The notes under the pieces were generated by a model that saw only the letters and a list, made by a program, of their open reading frames with translations, did not search any database and was not told where the DNA came from. A DNA stretch of 64,000 nucleotides from Clostridia bacterium. Its GTDB lineage: Bacteria > Bacillota > Clostridia > Oscillospirales > CAG-272. The stretch covers positions 1 through 64,000 of the forward strand of contig JAFYMF010000018.1 of assembly GCA_017556745.1 (NCBI GenBank), in the 5' to 3' direction. The position numbers and the translations under genes are program-made. Below, piece after piece: positions 55,400 to 63,943 of the stretch; the stretch's first letter is position 1, and every line of letters begins with the position of its first letter.

Positions 55400-56611
55400 T
55401 CAACCTCCTATCATGGTGAGTATCAGACCGCCCGCAATAACAGATGCGATCTGGCCGGAAACGTTAACACCTATAGAGTGCATAAGAAGGAAGTTCTGGT
55501 TGTCTTCTTTAAGTCCCATCTTGTGTACTACACGCGCAGACATGGGGAATGCGGAGATACCTGCCGCACCGATCATGGGGTTGAGCTTCTTATCCTTGGG
55601 AAGGAAGATGTTGATGACCTTAGCTACCATAACGCCGCCTGCGGTATCGAAGATGAATGCAACGAGACCGAGACCGATGATCATCAGGGTCTGCCAAGTA
55701 AGGAAGAGCTCTGCCTGCATCTTGGTAGCAATGGTAATACCGAGGAAGATGGTAATAAGGTTTGCAAGAACCTTCTGTGCGGTCTCTGAGAGAGAATCAA
55801 GCACGCCGCACTCACGGATAAGGTTACCGAACATAAGGAAGCCGATAAGGGCAACACTCTTGGGGGAGAAGATGCCGGTAATAGCCGTGATAACGATGGG
55901 GAACAGGATCCTTGTCATCTTGGTAACGGTAGCAGGCTTGTAGGGCATACGGATCATACGCTCATTTTTGGTAGTAAGGAGCTTGATTACCGGAGGCTGA
56001 ACTACAGGAACGAGAGCCATATACGAGTAGGCGGCAACCATTATTGCACCCATGTAGTTTGAACCGAAGTAGTTTGCAACGAAAATAGAGGTGGGACCGT
56101 CAGCTGCACCGATGATAGCAATGGATGCCGCATCTTTAAGATCGAATCCAAGGAAGGAAGCAAGGCTGAGGGTAAAGAAGATACCGAACTGAGCCGCCGC
56201 ACCGAAAATCATCAGCTTGGGGTTGGAAAGCAGAGGACCGAAATCTATCATTGCACCTATACCGATAAAGAGTATAAGGGGGAACAGCTCGTTAGCTATA
56301 CCCATATTGAAGAGCTCGTCGATAACACCGGGCTCATAAGTAACGCCTGCAGTACCTGCTTCAAAGAGTGCCTTGCCCTCTGCAAGGTTCTTTATCCATA
56401 CGCCGTCCTGATAATATCTGTCAACGGCGCCGGAGATAGGAAGGTTTACGAGAATCGCGCCAAAACCCATGGGAAGAAGGAGAGTGGGCTCCATATCTTT
56501 TTTGATAGCCAGATATATCAGTACTCCGCCGATGACCCACATAATTACCTGCTGCCAAGTAATATTTATAACGTTGGAAAACAGGCCAATCATCTCATTT
56601 ATAAAATTCAT
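55400..56611 (-). CDS. Sodium-translocating decarboxylase beta subunit (OadB/MmdB/GcdB type)
   Basis: A 403-residue membrane protein with about nine to eleven helices. It has the hallmark IGAADGPTSIFVANYFG with the ion-binding Asp, plus NLIRECGVLDSLSE and FIFDTAGGVMVAKVIN. In complete enzymes it couples decarboxylation of a carboxybiotin carrier to Na+ export. Here there is no carboxyltransferase (OadA) or biotin carrier in the window, only a small gamma-like protein. The gene follows alaS by 17 bp. The substrate (oxaloacetate, methylmalonyl-CoA, glutaconyl-CoA) therefore cannot be named; partners must be encoded elsewhere. Confidence 0.92.
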   Translation of the reverse strand: MNFINEMIGLFSNVINITWQQVIMWVIGGVLIYLAIKKDMEPTLLLPMGFGAILVNLPISGAVDRYYQDGVWIKNLAEGKALFEAGTAGVTYEPGVIDELFNMGIANELFPLILFIGIGAMIDFGPLLSNPKLMIFGAAAQFGIFFTLSLASFLGFDLKDAASIAIIGAADGPTSIFVANYFGSNYMGAIMVAAYSYMALVPVVQPPVIKLLTTKNERMIRMPYKPATVTKMTRILFPIVITAITGIFSPKSVALIGFLMFGNLIRECGVLDSLSETAQKVLANLITIFLGITIATKMQAELFLTWQTLMIIGLGLVAFIFDTAGGVMVAKVINIFLPKDKKLNPMIGAAGISAFPMSARVVHKMGLKEDNQNFLLMHSIGVNVSGQIASVIAGGLILTMIGG

Positions 56612-56628
56612 TTTTGCACCTTCGATCC

Positions 56629-59259
56629 CTATTTCAGCATTCCACCGAGAAGCTCTGCGGCGGAGGCGATAGCGGCATCAAGCTTGGATAGGTCAGCCGC
56701 GCCTGCAGCAGCGTTATCGGGACGTCCGCCTCCACGTCCGCCGGTAACAGCGGCAACGGCACCTGCAAGCTTACCTGCGTGTGCACCTGCCTTAACCGCA
56801 TCGGGACCTGCTGCGGTAACAAAGCCTGCTTTTCCGTCGGTCTCGGTAGCGAGAACGACAACGATATCGGTATATTTAGCCTTAAGCTCGTCAGCAAGAG
56901 TTCTTGCAGCATCGGAGGATGTACCGCTGAGCTTAGCGGCAATAAGTCTTACCGCACCGACGGTAACTGCGGAATCAATAAGGTTTCCTGCTTCCTTTGC
57001 AGCAAGACGTGCACTGAGTTCCTCTGCACGGCGTGCAGAGGCCTTTGCCTCCTCGGCAAGAGCGGCTGCTCTGTGAGGAAGCTCTGCGGTGTTGGCAACC
57101 TTAAGCTCTGCGGCAGTATTCTTAATAAGCTCATCCTTGCCTCTAAGGATCTCAAGAACACCGAAGCCGGTGGTAGCCTCTATACGACGGATACCTGCAG
57201 CGGCAGAAGCCTCGGAGATGATCTTGAAAAGACCTGCCTTGGCAGTGTTGTCAAGGTGAGTACCTCCGCAAAGCTCGCAGGAGTAGTCACCCATCTTAAC
57301 TACGCGAACGAGATTTCCGTATTTTTCTCCGAAGAGAGCCATAGCACCCATCTCGCGAGCGGTATTTATATCTGTTTCAACGGTAATGATCTCATCACCG
57401 CGAAGGATCTCGGTATTTACCTCTCTTTCAACCGCCTCAAGCTCCTCGGGAGTAAGAGCGGCAAAGTGAGAGAAGTCGAAACGAAGGATCTTATCGTCTA
57501 CATAAGAACCCTTCTGCTCAACGTGGGTACCAAGCACACGGCGAAGAGCCGCCTGCATTACGTGAACAGCAGAGTGGTTACGGCGGATAGCGGCACGGCG
57601 GCAAGCATCGATTGATGCGGTAACGGTCATACCGTTTTTGACAGTGCCATTCTCCACTTCACATACGTGCATATATACACCGTCGGTCTTCTTGGTGTCA
57701 AGAACCTTGAGAGCAACACCGTCAGCGGTGATAACGCCGCTGTCACCCACCTGACCGCCACCCTCTCCGTAGAAAGGAGTTCTGTCAAGTATAACGGTGA
57801 CCTCACCCTCACCGATCTCCTCTACTGCCTGGCCGTCAGCGATAAGGGCAATGACCTTAGCGGAGGATGACTCCTCGGTGTAACCGGTGAATTCGGTAGC
57901 GGAAAGTCCCTCAACCAGAGACTTTGAGCCCTCGCTCCATCCGCTGATGTTAGCGCGTGCGCTTCTTGCTCTTTCCTTCTGCTCCTTCATAAGAGCGGTG
58001 AAGCCCTCCTCATCGATACCGAGACCTGCCTCAGCGGCGATCTCACGGGTAAGGTCGATGGGGAAGCCGAAGGTATCGTAAAGACGGAAGAGATCCTCGC
58101 CTGCGAGGGTATCCTTGCCGCCGTTTTTAGCATCTGCGATAAGAGTATCAAGAATTCCGAGACCTGCGTCGATGGTAGCGGCAAAGCGCTCCTCCTCCAT
58201 CAGAACTACCTTCTTGATGTAGTCAAGCTTCTCGGTAAGCTCGGGATACTCAGTGATATTCTCTTTTGCAACAACGTCGCAGAGATCGGAGAGGAACAGA
58301 CCCTTGATACCAAGGAGCTGACCGTATCTCGCAGCACGGCGCATAAGACGGCGGAGTACGTATCCGCGGCCCTCGTTAGAGGGAACAACGCCGTCGGAGA
58401 TAAGGAAGCAGGTTGAGCGGATATGGTCGGTGACAACGCGGAAAGCTACGTCGTCGCGGTCATTCTCGCCGTATTTTTTACCGGCCTTTTCGCTTACTGC
58501 ATTCATGATATTACGAACGGTATCAACCTCAAAGAGGTTGTTAACGCCCTGCATAAGACAAGCAAGTCTCTCAAGACCCATACCGGTGTCGATGTTGGGC
58601 TTTGCAAGACGGGTGTAGTTACCGTTGCCGTCGTTATCGAACTGGGTGAATACCAGATTCCAGAACTCCATAAAGCGGTCGCAGTCACAACCGGGCTTAC
58701 AGTCGGGAGAACCGCATCCGTATTCCTCACCGCGGTCGAAGTGGATCTCGGAACAGGGGCCGCAGGGGCCGGAGCCGTGCTCCCAGAAGTTATCCTCTTT
58801 ACCGAGGCGAACTATTCTCTCAGCGGGAACGCCGATCTCCTTGTTCCAGATGTCATATGCTTCGTCATCCTCGGTGTATACAGATACCCAAAGACGCTCG
58901 CGAGGGAGATCAAGAACCTCGGTGATGAATTCCCATGCCCAGTTTATAGCCTCTCTCTTGAAGTAGTCACCAAAGGAGAAGTTGCCGAGCATTTCAAAGA
59001 AGGTACCGTGACGTGCGGTAAGACCTACTCGGTCGATATCGGGTGTACGGATACACTTCTGACAGGTGGTCATACGGTGACGGGGGGGCTCCTCCTCACC
59101 GGTGAAATATTTTTTAAGGGGGGTCATACCTGCATTGATGAGCAGGATGGATTTGTCTCCGTTAGGCACGAGAGGGAAACTCTTGTGTCTGAGATGCTCC
59201 TTAGACTCGTAGAATGAGAGATATTTCTCACGCAGATCGTTGAGTGAAGTCCATTCCAT
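56629..59259 (-). CDS. alaS: Alanyl-tRNA synthetase
   Basis: Class II synthetase of 876 residues: catalytic domain at the N-terminus (SFPLVPNGDKSILLINAGM, motif with RMTTCQKCIRTPDIDRVG), tRNA-recognition region, editing domain with Zn ligands NHSAVHVMQAAL (H-x3-H) and CELCGGTHLDN (C-x3-H), and a C-terminal region ending in GGRGGGRPDNAAAGA. Start at ATG 59259, with AAAGGA 9 nt before it; an in-frame ATG six codons earlier lacks such a site. A promoter lies about 60 nt upstream. There is no T-box. Confidence 0.97.
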   Translation of the reverse strand: MEWTSLNDLREKYLSFYESKEHLRHKSFPLVPNGDKSILLINAGMTPLKKYFTGEEEPPRHRMTTCQKCIRTPDIDRVGLTARHGTFFEMLGNFSFGDYFKREAINWAWEFITEVLDLPRERLWVSVYTEDDEAYDIWNKEIGVPAERIVRLGKEDNFWEHGSGPCGPCSEIHFDRGEEYGCGSPDCKPGCDCDRFMEFWNLVFTQFDNDGNGNYTRLAKPNIDTGMGLERLACLMQGVNNLFEVDTVRNIMNAVSEKAGKKYGENDRDDVAFRVVTDHIRSTCFLISDGVVPSNEGRGYVLRRLMRRAARYGQLLGIKGLFLSDLCDVVAKENITEYPELTEKLDYIKKVVLMEEERFAATIDAGLGILDTLIADAKNGGKDTLAGEDLFRLYDTFGFPIDLTREIAAEAGLGIDEEGFTALMKEQKERARSARANISGWSEGSKSLVEGLSATEFTGYTEESSSAKVIALIADGQAVEEIGEGEVTVILDRTPFYGEGGGQVGDSGVITADGVALKVLDTKKTDGVYMHVCEVENGTVKNGMTVTASIDACRRAAIRRNHSAVHVMQAALRRVLGTHVEQKGSYVDDKILRFDFSHFAALTPEELEAVEREVNTEILRGDEIITVETDINTAREMGAMALFGEKYGNLVRVVKMGDYSCELCGGTHLDNTAKAGLFKIISEASAAAGIRRIEATTGFGVLEILRGKDELIKNTAAELKVANTAELPHRAAALAEEAKASARRAEELSARLAAKEAGNLIDSAVTVGAVRLIAAKLSGTSSDAARTLADELKAKYTDIVVVLATETDGKAGFVTAAGPDAVKAGAHAGKLAGAVAAVTGGRGGGRPDNAAAGAADLSKLDAAIASAAELLGGMLK

Positions 59260-59313
59260 GGCGAATGATCCTTTCATATTTATATTATACTTTAAACACT
59301 TTTACATTTTGTT

Positions 59314-59342
59314 ATTTTACCACAAGGATCGTGATATGTCAA
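59314..59342 (-). promoter_or_regulatory. Predicted promoter of alaS
   Basis: On the minus strand TTGACA (59337-59342), a 17-nt spacer and TAAAAT (59314-59319). Confidence 0.65.
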
Positions 59343-59389
59343 CAATTTGGAGAAACTCTGAGGCAAAAGATTATAAGGGATGGGCAGTC

Positions 59390-59418
59390 TTGACTTTTTA
59401 CCCTTGCTGTGCTATATT
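59390..59418 (+). promoter_or_regulatory. Predicted promoter of the histidine-phosphatase array
   Basis: TTGACT (59390-59395), a 17-nt spacer and TATATT (59413-59418) preceded by TGC, an extended -10. It is divergent from the alaS promoter. Confidence 0.65.
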
Positions 59419-59453
59419 TATAACCAAATGAGTAGCATTTTACAGGAGAAAAA

Positions 59454-60137
59454 ATGGAAGTTTATCTTGTTCGCCACGCAGAATCCCGACAGAATGTTAA
59501 TGATCCCGAGAACCACCCGTATTCGCCTCTTGTAGCGGAATACGAGGATGGGGATTTTTCTATAACCGCAAAAGGAGAAAAGCAGGCAGACCTCACCGGT
59601 CAGCGTCTGGCAAAGATCGATTTCGATTATGCTTTCTGCAGTCCGCTTCACAGACATGTTGCAACCATGAACGGTATACTTCGCCACCAGAAAAACTGTA
59701 AGAGAGTAGAGCTGCTCATCGATCTTTTTGAAAAGGGGATCCACAGTTACAGTGGTATGCCGGTAGAGATACTCAGTCAGCTTTATCCCGATATAGAGAT
59801 AGTGCCTTGCCCTAACCCCACTCCCACAGGCGGAAAGTACAGCTACTCCCTTGAGGAAATGTACGACATGATAGAGCTCAGAAAGAGAGCACGCAGGGTA
59901 GAGAGATATCTTACGTCACGTTTTTTGGGCAAGGAGAAGATACTGATAGTCTCCTCAGGTGACTTTATCGGTCGCTTTCTTGCTTCCGCCCTGCTCAGAT
60001 TGCCGGATCAGGTCATCGACAAGGCGACCTCCTTCGGTGCGGCGAACTGTTCGGTGGCTCGCTTCACTCTTCATGAGGGCGGCATACGCTCCGGCTGCCA
60101 CTATCTTAACGACACCTCACACTTAAAAGGCATATAG
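59454..60137 (+). CDS. Histidine-phosphatase-fold protein (array, full-length member 1, RHA form)
   Basis: A 227-residue protein. It opens VYLVRHAES, where the catalytic RHG motif of the histidine phosphatase superfamily reads RHA. The second Arg is kept in SPLHRHVAT. A Glu is present in LFEKGIHSYSGMP. At the place where the second catalytic His normally follows a strand (V-x-H-G), this protein has IVSSGDFIG, so that His is missing. It has the array-specific NPTPTGG loop and ends in NDTSHL, typical of the family. CAGGAG precedes the ATG. It is the first gene of the plus-strand array. Confidence 0.85.
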   Translation: MEVYLVRHAESRQNVNDPENHPYSPLVAEYEDGDFSITAKGEKQADLTGQRLAKIDFDYAFCSPLHRHVATMNGILRHQKNCKRVELLIDLFEKGIHSYSGMPVEILSQLYPDIEIVPCPNPTPTGGKYSYSLEEMYDMIELRKRARRVERYLTSRFLGKEKILIVSSGDFIGRFLASALLRLPDQVIDKATSFGAANCSVARFTLHEGGIRSGCHYLNDTSHLKGI

Positions 60138-60177
60138 AACAGGTTAACCGAGGTTAATAAATACGGAGATTCTAATT

Positions 60178-60763
60178 ATGAAGTCCGATGTTCACAGTAA
60201 CATCTGTGCGCTTTAGGCTATTTTTGAAGCGGAAAAGACTGCAGATATTATTGTACATGCCGGAGGTTCTTGATTTTGAGGCGGACGGTTACCGCTATCT
60301 GGTTTCCCACTACTATACCCCTGAACTGGATGCACCCGAGTGTGCAGAACACTTTGATGAGTTTTGTGCCCGAAATCACGCAGAGGTGTCTGAGCTTCCC
60401 GTTCGGCTCATTTTCGGACACTCTCACCGACAGCTCATAACAACCATCCGCGGCGGCAGGCTTTGGTTAAATCCGGGCAGCGCCTCCTATAGATGTGAGG
60501 ACGATTACGAAAAAACTGCTCTTTATGCGGTGATTGAAGATGGCGATATTGAGCTTCGCGCAGTGGAATATGACAGAATGCCTCTCCTGCAGAGCACTCT
60601 TGATATAGCCAAAAGCGGCAGAATGCAGCGTGGTGAATCGATGGTAGCTTTCTTTTTCTTCGGTTCTTGCCCACCGCCGTATAAGCAGAAGAGCTTTGAG
60701 GACAGTGTCAGAGTTACCGAGGAGGGTATCCGTAGATACAAGAATGAAAAGTCCTGCGGGTAA
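60178..60763 (+). pseudogene. Broken metallophosphoesterase (YfcE/calcineurin-like)
   Basis: From ATG 60178, with a GGAG site, one frame reads MKSDVHSNICAL, an in-frame TAG, then AIFEAEKTADIIVHAG. The frame then shifts and a second frame (open 60188-60763) carries the C-terminal half with the metal-site GHSHRQLITTIRGGRLWLNPGSAS. The SDVH (usually SDIHG) and GHSH-x-NPG motifs belong to one metallophosphoesterase, but the D-GN/GNCD middle is absent. So there is a stop, a frameshift and a deletion of roughly half the catalytic core. The C-terminal 191-residue frame may still be translated, but cannot be an active enzyme. Confidence 0.75.
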
Positions 60764-60823
60764 GGATATTTCAGTAAAGGACTGTTTAAGCTCTTACAGA
60801 AAAAATGTTAAGGAGAAAATGAG

Positions 60824-61420
60824 ATGAAGATATATCTTGTGCCTGCCACAGAAAACAAAGAATATCTTGAAGCGCTGGGCCGTCGTTTTTGCGGTGTAAA
60901 GCTTGATGGTATCTTTTGTGCTCCTATAAAGGATCAGCTCCTTACCGCAAATGAAATAAAGAAGGCCGCTGATTTTGACGGACAGACCGAGCTTATCCGT
61001 GACCTGGCGGAGTCGGGTATTGAGGGCTGTAAATTTCTCTCTGACGAGGAGGCCGGCGAGATATTCACCGCAGGCGGACTTTCCCCCTCAGAGGATCCCA
61101 CACCTACCGGCGGACCCTTTGAGTTTGACCGCTTTGAGGCGGTGGATCTTCAGTATAAGCGTATTCGTGCGACAAGAGTGGAGGATTATCTCCTCAAAAG
61201 ATCACAGAGGAGACCTGAGGTTTATCTTGTGATCACGGGAAGTGAGTTTGCATCGGTCTCTTTGATGAATGCTTTAATGCACAGCTTTCCGACCACCGCA
61301 CATCATATGAGTATATATAACTGTCCCGAGGCATCCGTTACCGTGGCAGACATAACATTAGGCGGTATTGGTGTCAGTACACTTGAGTGTCTTGGTGACG
61401 TTTCACATCTAAAAAACTGA
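60824..61420 (+). CDS. Degenerate histidine-phosphatase-like protein (short partner 1)
   Basis: A 198-residue protein. It opens IYLVPATEN where the RHG-bearing strand would be, so the nucleophile His is gone. The second Arg position reads APIKDQLLTA (Arg to Asp). Still recognisable are DPTPTGGP, the strand VYLVITGSEF before a helix, and the C-terminal GDVSHL. It therefore descends from the neighbouring full-length enzymes but cannot use the usual mechanism. A strong AAGGAG site and a 60-bp gap to the pseudogene suggest it is expressed. A structural or regulatory role is possible. Confidence 0.7.
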   Translation: MKIYLVPATENKEYLEALGRRFCGVKLDGIFCAPIKDQLLTANEIKKAADFDGQTELIRDLAESGIEGCKFLSDEEAGEIFTAGGLSPSEDPTPTGGPFEFDRFEAVDLQYKRIRATRVEDYLLKRSQRRPEVYLVITGSEFASVSLMNALMHSFPTTAHHMSIYNCPEASVTVADITLGGIGVSTLECLGDVSHLKN

Positions 61421-61443
61421 CAAAGAAAGAGAGGGACGGCAAT

Positions 61444-62154
61444 ATGTACGTATTCGTATTGCGTCACGGACAATCCAGACACAATGTAAACGATCCCGAG
61501 AACCATCCCTTCCATCCCGCCCTTAAGGACACCGAGGAAAGTGATCCTTCCCTTACCGCTCACGGTAAGAATCAGGCAGACAGAGCAGGCAGACGTCTTG
61601 CGGGGATAGAATTCGATGCTGTCTTCTCCGGTCCCCTTCACAGACAGATAGATACTGCCTGCACCGCTATGCGCCACCAGAAAAAGAAGCCTAAGATAGA
61701 GATACTTCCCGATCTTACAGAGTGGGGTCACGAGAACCTGTTCGGCTTGCCCGAGCAGTTCTACCCTATGCTTTTTCCGGATATGGAGATAGTTCCGACC
61801 ACTGATCCATCCCCCACAGGCTGTCCGAGAATTCTTCCTGCCGCGGGTGATGACGACAATGAGAGAACCAGCTTTAACGCAAGAGGCCCGTACATCACGA
61901 ATTACTTAAAGAGCCGATTCTCAGGCTCTGATAAGATACTTTTGGTTACCTCCTGCATTTTCGGCGGTGCAATACTCGGCCATCATCTTCTCGGTCTTGC
62001 CGAAACCGGATCTTACAATTTTGACTTTACCAATACCGGTATAAGCATGGTTGAGATAAGGGACGACGGAAGTACCAAGCTTCATCTTGTCAATGAGGTT
62101 ACCCATCTGCTTACCCCATCGGCGGAGGATATACCGCCGTACGTAATCCGATGA
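61444..62154 (+). CDS. Histidine-phosphatase-fold protein (array, full-length member 2)
   Basis: A 236-residue protein with intact RHGQS at residues 7-11, FSGPLHRQIDTA with the second Arg, DLTEWGHENLFG with the Glu, and a DPSPTGCP loop. The second His position is Ser/Cys: LLVTSCIFGGA. It ends EVTHLLTPSAED. It is closely related to members 1 and 3, sharing NVNDPENHP with member 1 and GPLHRQIDTA with member 3. The gap to the preceding gene is 23 bp. Substrate unknown; a small phosphoester or sugar phosphate is possible. Confidence 0.88.
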   Translation: MYVFVLRHGQSRHNVNDPENHPFHPALKDTEESDPSLTAHGKNQADRAGRRLAGIEFDAVFSGPLHRQIDTACTAMRHQKKKPKIEILPDLTEWGHENLFGLPEQFYPMLFPDMEIVPTTDPSPTGCPRILPAAGDDDNERTSFNARGPYITNYLKSRFSGSDKILLVTSCIFGGAILGHHLLGLAETGSYNFDFTNTGISMVEIRDDGSTKLHLVNEVTHLLTPSAEDIPPYVIR

Positions 62155-62185
62155 GATATATCTTTTGGCAAAGGAGGGACAAACA

Positions 62186-62680
62186 GTGTACTTATTTACA
62201 GTAATAGCATGTGATCCTGTTTCTGCTTCCAAGGCGGGAATACAGTTGTCACATAAAAAAATATCTGCCGTTTTTTGCGGTAACACGGAAAAAGAAATAA
62301 ATACTGCCAAGACCGTTGCATCCCGTTGCGGCGAATCGGTGGATGTTGAGGTCATCCATGACTTCCGCTATACCGGAGAGCTGTCGGACAGAGACGGTGT
62401 GAAACACTTTATGGATAAGCTTTACGAAAGATTTCCGGGCAGAAGTGAGAGTGTTGCGGCGGTAGTGTCTTCCGAGTTTTTCGGAAAGGTATTCGGGCCT
62501 GTTATTATAAAGGCTCCCGATGAGCTTATAGATAAGGGAATTGCCGAGATGTCGGCCCCCGAAGGAGCAATATCGTTTTTTGAGGTTTACGAAGGAAAAG
62601 GTACTGCTCTTACAGTAGTAAACCATACCTATCATTTGAGTGTTTCGGATGATGCCATCCCGGACGAGTTTGCTCTGTGA
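62186..62680 (+). CDS. Degenerate histidine-phosphatase-like protein (short partner 2)
   Basis: A 164-residue protein starting at GTG 62186, chosen because AAAGGAGGG lies 8 nt before it and the N-terminus then lines up with partner 3. RHG is replaced by VIACDP, and GPLHR by GNTEK. It keeps the strand AAVVSSEFFGK and the ending VNHTYHL. The middle is much shorter than in the full-length members; the PTGG loop is lost. It resembles partner 3 most. Confidence 0.68.
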   Translation: MYLFTVIACDPVSASKAGIQLSHKKISAVFCGNTEKEINTAKTVASRCGESVDVEVIHDFRYTGELSDRDGVKHFMDKLYERFPGRSESVAAVVSSEFFGKVFGPVIIKAPDELIDKGIAEMSAPEGAISFFEVYEGKGTALTVVNHTYHLSVSDDAIPDEFAL

Positions 62681-62711
62681 CGTATAATATTATAAAAAGG
62701 AGAAAAACAGA

Positions 62712-63425
62712 ATGTACGTATACATAATTCGCCACGGACAGTCCCGTGGAAACATCGACTATAGTCTGCGTGATGCAGAGCCATATCATCCGCTGAAGGA
62801 AGAACTGGAGAGAAAAGACCCCTCTCTTACCCGTCTTGGCAGAGCCCAGGCTGAGCTGGCAGGACACAGACTGTCCCAGATAGAGTTTGACGCAGTGTTC
62901 TGCGGTCCTCTTCACAGACAGATAGATACCGCCGCCATCGTTATGGGGCATCAGAAGAAAAAGGTACCGATAGAGGTGCTTTCCGATCTTACCGAGGTTG
63001 GTCTTGAGGGCTATGCAGGTACACCGAAGGAGCTGTATGAGGTTCTTTTCCCCGATACCGAGATAGTTCCCTGTTCAGATCCCTCCCCCACCGGCGGCCC
63101 GGGTGTTATTCCTGCCTCTGCAGAGTGTCCCGAGGGTTGCAGAGTGAGAGGAAGACGTATTGTAGAATATCTTAAAAAGAGATTTTCCGGCTCTGACACC
63201 ATACTTCTTTCCACCTCCGCTATGTTTGGCGGTGCCATTGTTATTCCCGCTCTTCTTGAGCTTACCGATAATGATATAGATACCGGAAAGAACTTTGAAT
63301 TTATCAATACATGTATCAGTATGGTAGAGCTGACCGATGACGGCAAGAAGATAGTTCATTTTTCAAATGATATCACCCATCTGTCTCTCCCTGACGGTGA
63401 GGACAGCGCAAATTACCCCTTCTGA
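62712..63425 (+). CDS. Histidine-phosphatase-fold protein (array, full-length member 3)
   Basis: A 237-residue protein with RHGQS at residues 7-11, FCGPLHRQIDTA, DLTEVGLEGYAG, and DPSPTGGPGV. At the second His position it reads LLSTSAMFGGA. It ends DITHLSLPDGED. AAAAAGGAG precedes the ATG at 62712. The catalytic RHG and second Arg are intact, the third expected His is not. Confidence 0.88.
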   Translation: MYVYIIRHGQSRGNIDYSLRDAEPYHPLKEELERKDPSLTRLGRAQAELAGHRLSQIEFDAVFCGPLHRQIDTAAIVMGHQKKKVPIEVLSDLTEVGLEGYAGTPKELYEVLFPDTEIVPCSDPSPTGGPGVIPASAECPEGCRVRGRRIVEYLKKRFSGSDTILLSTSAMFGGAIVIPALLELTDNDIDTGKNFEFINTCISMVELTDDGKKIVHFSNDITHLSLPDGEDSANYPF

Positions 63426-63466
63426 TCACCGTGCGGTGAATCGAATAACGTTAAGGAGAAAAGCAG

Positions 63467-63943
63467 ATGCGTTTATATGTAATAACAGATTGTGATGCCA
63501 TCGCGGCAGACAAAGCCGGAAGACAAATGGCGAGAGTCTCTCTTGATGCGGTTCTTTACGGAGGAACCGAGAGAGAAAAAAATACTGCCGATGCTGTAGT
63601 GAAGTATCAGGAAAAGCTTGACAGTGCTGAGCTGTCAAAAGAGCTGTGTGAAAACGAAGCTCTTACAGACAGAGAGCGTGCCAAGGCCATTAAAGATATG
63701 ATTATCGGAAGATTCCAGAAATCCGAGAAGGTGGCAGTGGTCATGCCCGCAGAGTTTTTCGGAAACAGCTTTGGTGCGGTGATAATGAGAATATCTGACG
63801 AGGCGATAGATAACGGTGCCGCATTCGCTTGCTACGAGGGTGCAATATCTTCTTTTGGAGTTGGCGACCGTACAGAAGCGGATTACGTAAACAGAACTCT
63901 TCATCTGAAGGTTTCAGAGCCCGAAATGATAAAAGATATTTGA
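63467..63943 (+). CDS. Degenerate histidine-phosphatase-like protein (short partner 3)
   Basis: A 158-residue protein. RHG is replaced by TDCDA, but the later strand keeps GGTEREKNTA with an Arg where the full-length members have GPLHRQIDTA. It has VAVVMPAEFFGN and ends VNRTLHL. It is clearly a sister of partner 2 (shared DKAG, EK-NTA, EFFG and HL). AAGGAG precedes the ATG. It is the last gene seen; 57 bp to the window end show no terminator, so the array may continue. Confidence 0.68.
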   Translation: MRLYVITDCDAIAADKAGRQMARVSLDAVLYGGTEREKNTADAVVKYQEKLDSAELSKELCENEALTDRERAKAIKDMIIGRFQKSEKVAVVMPAEFFGNSFGAVIMRISDEAIDNGAAFACYEGAISSFGVGDRTEADYVNRTLHLKVSEPEMIKDI

